Source: Pseudomonadota bacterium (GTDB lineage: Bacteria > Bdellovibrionota > Bdellovibrionia > Bdellovibrionales > JACTMU01). From it: a DNA stretch of 64,000 nucleotides. The translations under genes and the position numbers were made by a program. Positions 60,805-64,000 of this stretch are shown here, in pieces; position 1 is the first letter of the stretch; each line of letters starts with the position of its first letter. The notes below the pieces were generated by a model that was not told the origin of the DNA, ran no database searches, and saw only the letters and a program-made list of their open reading frames with translations. The stretch spans positions 1 to 64,000 of the forward strand of contig JACTMU010000083.1 in NCBI GenBank assembly GCA_014584465.1. Reading direction: 5' to 3'.

Positions 60805-61068
60805 GGCTTGGCGCAAAATCTCATTTCGGCGAATTTGCTTAAGTTATCCTCTACAATCTCTTTGCAGTGTGCTTTGCAGAATTTTCCGAATGAGGGAGTC
60901 GAACCCGGATCTGAAATAGGAATTGGGGTTAGAACCATCGTTTGAACCACTACTGAGAAGCAGACCAGGCCCTTGGTCCGATCATCTTTGAATCCGATCG
61001 TGCCGATAGATATGTGAAGTGAAACTGAATGCGGCGGATTCGGGCGACTTGACTCTTAGGATGATGGG
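60805..61068. other. intergenic region with third copy of the AACCCGGATCT repeat
   Basis: No gene is visible. 60902-60919 matches the tandem repeat at 54476-54513. Read on the minus strand, the surrounding GGGTTCGACTCCC has a tRNA T-arm look, but no complete tRNA can be folded around it. A promoter for the motor genes may lie here. Confidence 0.5.
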
Positions 61069-62520
61069 ATGACAGTAAAGGGCGAACTATTAAGCAAAGA
61101 TGTTGTGAAAAAGCGAGATCTTCTGGGTCTTGAAAAGATCACACTCTTTCCTAAGAAGGAAACGGAAAACGATGACCTTGAGGTTCAAGTCTACTGGAGG
61201 GGAAGTTGCTATGGATCACGGGTGATCCGCCGAGGAGATGAAATTTCGGTGGGCAGTGAGTGTGGAAGTGCAGGGATTTATCTTCCCACGATTCACGGTC
61301 AGATGGTCCTCGGCAATTACAATGACGAGCTCGCTCATCTTTCGGTTTCAAGACTCTTTCAATGTTTCGTTGAGACGCAAGGATCGTCGGTGTCGATATC
61401 CGAGTTTACGGATATGGCCGATGATCAATCCAAAATCGATTTTCAATTGCGAAAGGACTCACTTTGTCGAATCATCTTGCACTATGGTGTGGAGATTCGA
61501 ATTCGATATTTGAGTCATGTGGACTCACTGAAGGAGAGTGCCCTTACGGCTGCGGATCTCAAATTTACAGAGACGATCTTGTGGTCGGGTATTGGCCACG
61601 GAGTTTTGGTTCTCTTTCTCTTGATCACGATGATTACGGCTCCACATGAGGATGTGCCCAAACTTGATCATGTTCCGCAGAGATTTGCTCGACTTCTTAA
61701 AAATCACCCAAAGCAACCATTTAAGAAGAAGGAGCGGGAGATTGCCAAGCGAATCACCATCCCAAAGGAGCGACCGGTTAAAAAGGTCGCCATGCCCACA
61801 AAGGTTTCAAATAAGATCAATCGCTATCCAGTTCAGATTAAATCCAAACGGCTGGCCGTTTCGCCAGCCAATGTTCGGGGTCGTCCAAGTTCCAAGAGCC
61901 GTGAGCCCTCGGAGTTGAGTGTGCTTGGGGCACTTGGTGCCTTGTCCACACCGGCCTCTCTTGGACTTGAGCCACTTGCGATCAATGTGAATCCAAATGC
62001 GGGTGGATTTAAGAGTCTCGACTCTCAAGGTGTCATCGGTCTGATCAAGTCCAAAGGAGGAACTCTTCCAATGGGGGGCCTGACTCAAGTGACCACGGGT
62101 GGCGGTGAAGGGTATGGCACAGGAAAGGGTTATGGCGTTCAAGGTCTTAAAGGTTCATCGGGCGGTCGTCAAGTGGCAGGCACTGTGGTGGGGGCACCGC
62201 GCCTCTTTAAATCTCTTAAAAAGGATGGACTCACGCAGAACCAGGTGATGGAAGTTGTGGAGCGGTACTTGGGCGATGTTCAACAGTGCTATGAGATGGC
62301 CCTTCTTTCCGATCCAAACTTAGTAGGACGCCTGGAGTATGAGTGGTTGATTCAACCGTCGGGACGAGTCGAGCACGTTCGTGTGGTCAAATCGGAAATG
62401 GGCGCGGCAGATCAACTGAATGGTTGTATTAAGAAAGTGTTTTCAAAGATGGAATTTCCAAGGGCTCAAAATGGTCAGACCACAGAGCCTCGCATTGGAT
62501 TTCCATTTGGAAGATTGTAG
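61069..62520 (+). CDS. FHA-like/TM/AgmX-PglI C-terminal domain protein (GltG/GltJ-like)
   Basis: The N-terminal ~150 residues are beta-rich and FHA-like (VIRRGDEISVGSECGSAGIY). A single TM helix lies at ~175-197 (ILWSGIGHGVLVLFLLITMI). A Lys/Pro-rich periplasm-spanning linker and a Gly-rich stretch follow (GGGEGYGTGKGYGVQGLKG). The C-terminal domain begins VMEVVERYLGDVQQCYEMAL and includes GRLEYEWLIQPSGRVEHVRV, which is the AgmX/PglI tail. In Myxococcus this architecture belongs to GltG/GltJ, which connect the cytoplasmic and motor parts to the periplasmic complex. TolQ and TolR homologues follow. Confidence 0.88.
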   Translation: MTVKGELLSKDVVKKRDLLGLEKITLFPKKETENDDLEVQVYWRGSCYGSRVIRRGDEISVGSECGSAGIYLPTIHGQMVLGNYNDELAHLSVSRLFQCFVETQGSSVSISEFTDMADDQSKIDFQLRKDSLCRIILHYGVEIRIRYLSHVDSLKESALTAADLKFTETILWSGIGHGVLVLFLLITMITAPHEDVPKLDHVPQRFARLLKNHPKQPFKKKEREIAKRITIPKERPVKKVAMPTKVSNKINRYPVQIKSKRLAVSPANVRGRPSSKSREPSELSVLGALGALSTPASLGLEPLAINVNPNAGGFKSLDSQGVIGLIKSKGGTLPMGGLTQVTTGGGEGYGTGKGYGVQGLKGSSGGRQVAGTVVGAPRLFKSLKKDGLTQNQVMEVVERYLGDVQQCYEMALLSDPNLVGRLEYEWLIQPSGRVEHVRVVKSEMGAADQLNGCIKKVFSKMEFPRAQNGQTTEPRIGFPFGRL

Positions 62521-62535
62521 AAAAAGGAGTTTACG

Positions 62536-63189
62536 ATGAAAAATTTAGGTGAAATGTTTCTAGCTGGCGGATTTTTTATGTGGCCGATTCTGCTCTGTTC
62601 TGCCATTGGTCTTGCCATCGTCATTGAAAGGTTCTTTGTGTTGAGGACGGCCAAGAACGTGAGTAAAGGAGATTTAGTAAGAAAACTCAAATCTTCGATC
62701 CTCAAAGGATCGCTTGACCAAGCCTTGGCCATTGTTTCAAAGACGCCTGGGCCTCTGACCAACATTGTAAAGGCTGGTTTGACGGCTGCTAAGAATGGAG
62801 GAGGCTCCGAAGAGGTCCAAACCTCCATGGATGCCGTTGCTTTGCGAGAGGTGCCACGTCTGGAGCGAAGAATTGGTCTACTTGCCACGGTGGCCAACGT
62901 TTCGACTCTCTTAGGACTTCTTGGAACTGTCTCTGGATTGATCGCTGCATTTGCAGCTGTGGCGCATGTGGCCCCTGCAGAGAAGGCGTCACTTCTTTCC
63001 AATGCGATTGCCGAGGCAATGAACACCACTGCCTTTGGTCTGATTGTGGCCGTTCCGATTCTTGCAGCGTATGGTTATCTCAATGCTCTTGCTCAAAATG
63101 TCATTGATGATCTTCATGAGACAAGCGTTTCGACGCTCAATTTCATTCTAACCCACAAGAGCGAATTGGAGAAGGTCTCCAATGGCTAA
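62536..63189 (+). CDS. TolQ/ExbB/MotA-type motor protein (AglR-like)
   Basis: The 217-residue product has an N-terminal TM helix (GGFFMWPILLCSAIGLAIVI), a cytoplasmic loop with EVPRLERRIGLLATVANVST, and two further TM helices (LLGLLGTVSGLIAAFAAV and TAFGLIVAVPILAAYGYLN). This is the ExbB/TolQ pattern of proton-channel stators. In the context of the FHA/AgmX-tail protein it corresponds to AglR of the gliding motor. The strong AAAAAGGAG site and 15-bp gap after the previous gene support co-expression. It overlaps the next gene by 8 bp. Confidence 0.92.
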   Translation: MKNLGEMFLAGGFFMWPILLCSAIGLAIVIERFFVLRTAKNVSKGDLVRKLKSSILKGSLDQALAIVSKTPGPLTNIVKAGLTAAKNGGGSEEVQTSMDAVALREVPRLERRIGLLATVANVSTLLGLLGTVSGLIAAFAAVAHVAPAEKASLLSNAIAEAMNTTAFGLIVAVPILAAYGYLNALAQNVIDDLHETSVSTLNFILTHKSELEKVSNG

Positions 63190-63613
63190 GAAGAATGTCA
63201 ACTTCGAGCTCAACCTCGCCCCCTTCATGGGTCTCTTTGCCATGTTGGTCGTGGTCTTACTGTTGACGGCCTCATGGAATCAGATCTTTTCATTTGCAAG
63301 TGACATCTCCAGTGTCACCGGCGGTGAGGGTGTTAAAGAGGAAAGCAAAAAGGTTGAGCTTCATGTGACCATCTACCCGGAAAGGGTGGAGATGGCAGAT
63401 GGTGCTCAGATGGTCCAACTTTCGCACCTTCAGGGAGGAATCCTCGATCTGCAGAGGGTGGCAGAGATTCTGGATCAATGGAGACAGAAGTATCCATCTA
63501 AGGAGGATGTGATTCTCAATACGGACAATCAGATTGCCTATTATCAGATGATTGAAGTCTTTGACACACTGGTTGCTCGCGGATGGCCCGACGTAGGAGT
63601 TAATACTCAGTAA
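63182..63613 (+). CDS. TolR/ExbD-type protein lacking the membrane aspartate
   Basis: The 143-residue product has one N-terminal TM helix (LAPFMGLFAMLVVVLLLTAS) and a periplasmic domain with VELHVTIYPERVEMADG and VILNTDNQIAYYQMIEVFDT, as in ExbD/TolR. Family members normally have an Asp at the start of the TM helix, essential for proton flow; the corresponding FMGLFAML has none. The neighbouring TolR-type protein (63613) has it. This subunit may be structural in a mixed stator. AglQ/AglS of Myxococcus are the likely counterparts. Confidence 0.85.
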   Translation: MAKKNVNFELNLAPFMGLFAMLVVVLLLTASWNQIFSFASDISSVTGGEGVKEESKKVELHVTIYPERVEMADGAQMVQLSHLQGGILDLQRVAEILDQWRQKYPSKEDVILNTDNQIAYYQMIEVFDTLVARGWPDVGVNTQ

Positions 63614-64000
63614 TGAATGATTTGAAAGGATCTTCTTCAAGAGTGATCGATGTCCCTGGTTATCATGTAAAATCAAAACATGATCTTAAGTTTTTACGTG
63701 AACGAAGACAAAAATCGGGGCAGCGATCTTTTGACATCGAACTTCCTCTGACTTCTCTCATCGATATGTTTTCAACATTGGTCATCTTCTTGATCCTGAA
63801 CTATTCGACTACGGGTGAGGTCTTCTTCATCAATCACGATGTGAAGCTGCCTAAAGCTGAGCATGGGGTAACTCTCAAAAGTCTGCCGCTTGTTTCCATC
63901 ACAAGCCGAGAGGTTCTCTTTGAATCTCAATATGTGGGCGATCATCCTCTGCGAATCGGTCGTCAAGATGAACTGATTCCTAAACTTAAGGAGATGCTTG
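63613..64000 (+). CDS. TolR/ExbD-type motor protein with membrane aspartate (AglS/AglQ-like), cut by window end
   Basis: ATG at 63613 overlaps the previous TAA (TAATG). About 129 residues are visible: a basic N-terminus, then FDIELPLTSLIDMFSTLVIF with the conserved Asp at the start of the TM helix, and the beginning of the periplasmic domain (VKLPKAEHG, then LVSITSREVLFESQYVG). The frame is open to the last base, so the 3' end lies outside. It forms the proton-conducting part of the stator with the TolQ-type protein. Confidence 0.9.
   Translation, partial: MNDLKGSSSRVIDVPGYHVKSKHDLKFLRERRQKSGQRSFDIELPLTSLIDMFSTLVIFLILNYSTTGEVFFINHDVKLPKAEHGVTLKSLPLVSITSREVLFESQYVGDHPLRIGRQDELIPKLKEML

Noticed and set aside
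1-64000. CRISPR arrays, insertion sequences with transposase, prophage genes, rRNA genes.
   Set aside because: I looked for regularly spaced repeats, transposase or integrase motifs and rRNA landmarks and found none.

Overview
The window looks like a piece of a Bdellovibrionota chromosome (a Bdellovibrio/Bacteriovorax relative) or a nearby former deltaproteobacterial lineage. The case is indirect: roughly half G+C with dense, overlapping operons; a rimP-nusA-infB-truB-rpsO-pnp-M16-dut order; a moxR-bat operon ending in a lytic transglycosylase; many secreted or outer-membrane proteins with no obvious assignment; and an AglRQS/Glt-like gliding-motility cluster next to a chemosensory cluster. 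No 16S rRNA or other direct taxonomic marker is present.

Layout. 1-1574: an AT-rich accessory strip with tRNA-Leu(CAA), two decayed 5' copies of a tRNA-Leu, and a DUF4160/DUF2442 toxin-antitoxin-like pair bracketed by a 48-bp direct repeat. 1575-4227: an outer-membrane barrel protein, a SurA-like chaperone and a GNAT acetyltransferase. 4412-14515: the transcription/translation operon, in which rimP has no ordinary start codon. 14912-18715: an overlapping three-gene envelope operon of unknown function whose middle protein has six copies of a paired-cysteine motif. 18918-20951: a vWA/calcium-repeat lipoprotein and a small exported protein. 20952-23797: a second accessory patch, a PIN/RHH toxin-antitoxin pair inside a ~136-bp direct repeat, then an AAA_14/DUF4143 ATPase. 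23873-29361 (minus strand): an M20 peptidase, a cyclic-nucleotide-binding protein, two envelope proteins, a 26-residue micro-lipoprotein with its own terminator, a DUF1844 protein and an M48-family protein that has lost zinc ligands.

29507-39240 is one tightly overlapping operon: MoxR ATPase, DUF58 protein, DUF4381-like membrane protein, BatA, BatB, BatC, BatD and a soluble lytic transglycosylase. MltD, a secreted endonuclease/phosphatase-fold protein and a coiled-coil exported protein behind a sigma-54-like promoter follow. 42889-54475 is a complete chemosensory core without a receptor gene: a degenerate HD-GYP protein, a CheA-CheW-CheW-REC hybrid, CheW, CheB, CheY, CheR, CheX, a second CheY, a REC-Hpt-CheA-CheW-CheW hybrid and an Hpt-REC protein. 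A PilZ protein and an acyl-CoA-binding protein lie on the opposite strand.

55422-64000 (running off the end) encodes a beta-barrel protein, two TPR proteins, an FHA/AgmX-PglI-tail protein and TolQ- and TolR-type motor proteins, the architecture of the Myxococcus Glt/Agl gliding machine. The vWA lipoprotein at 18918 resembles the Myxococcus gliding lipoprotein CglD in domain make-up. My main inference is that the window joins a gliding motor to a dedicated chemosensory and c-di-GMP control block, with cell-wall remodelling genes beside it. The least explained parts are the Cys-repeat operon and the two repeat-bracketed toxin-antitoxin cassettes.
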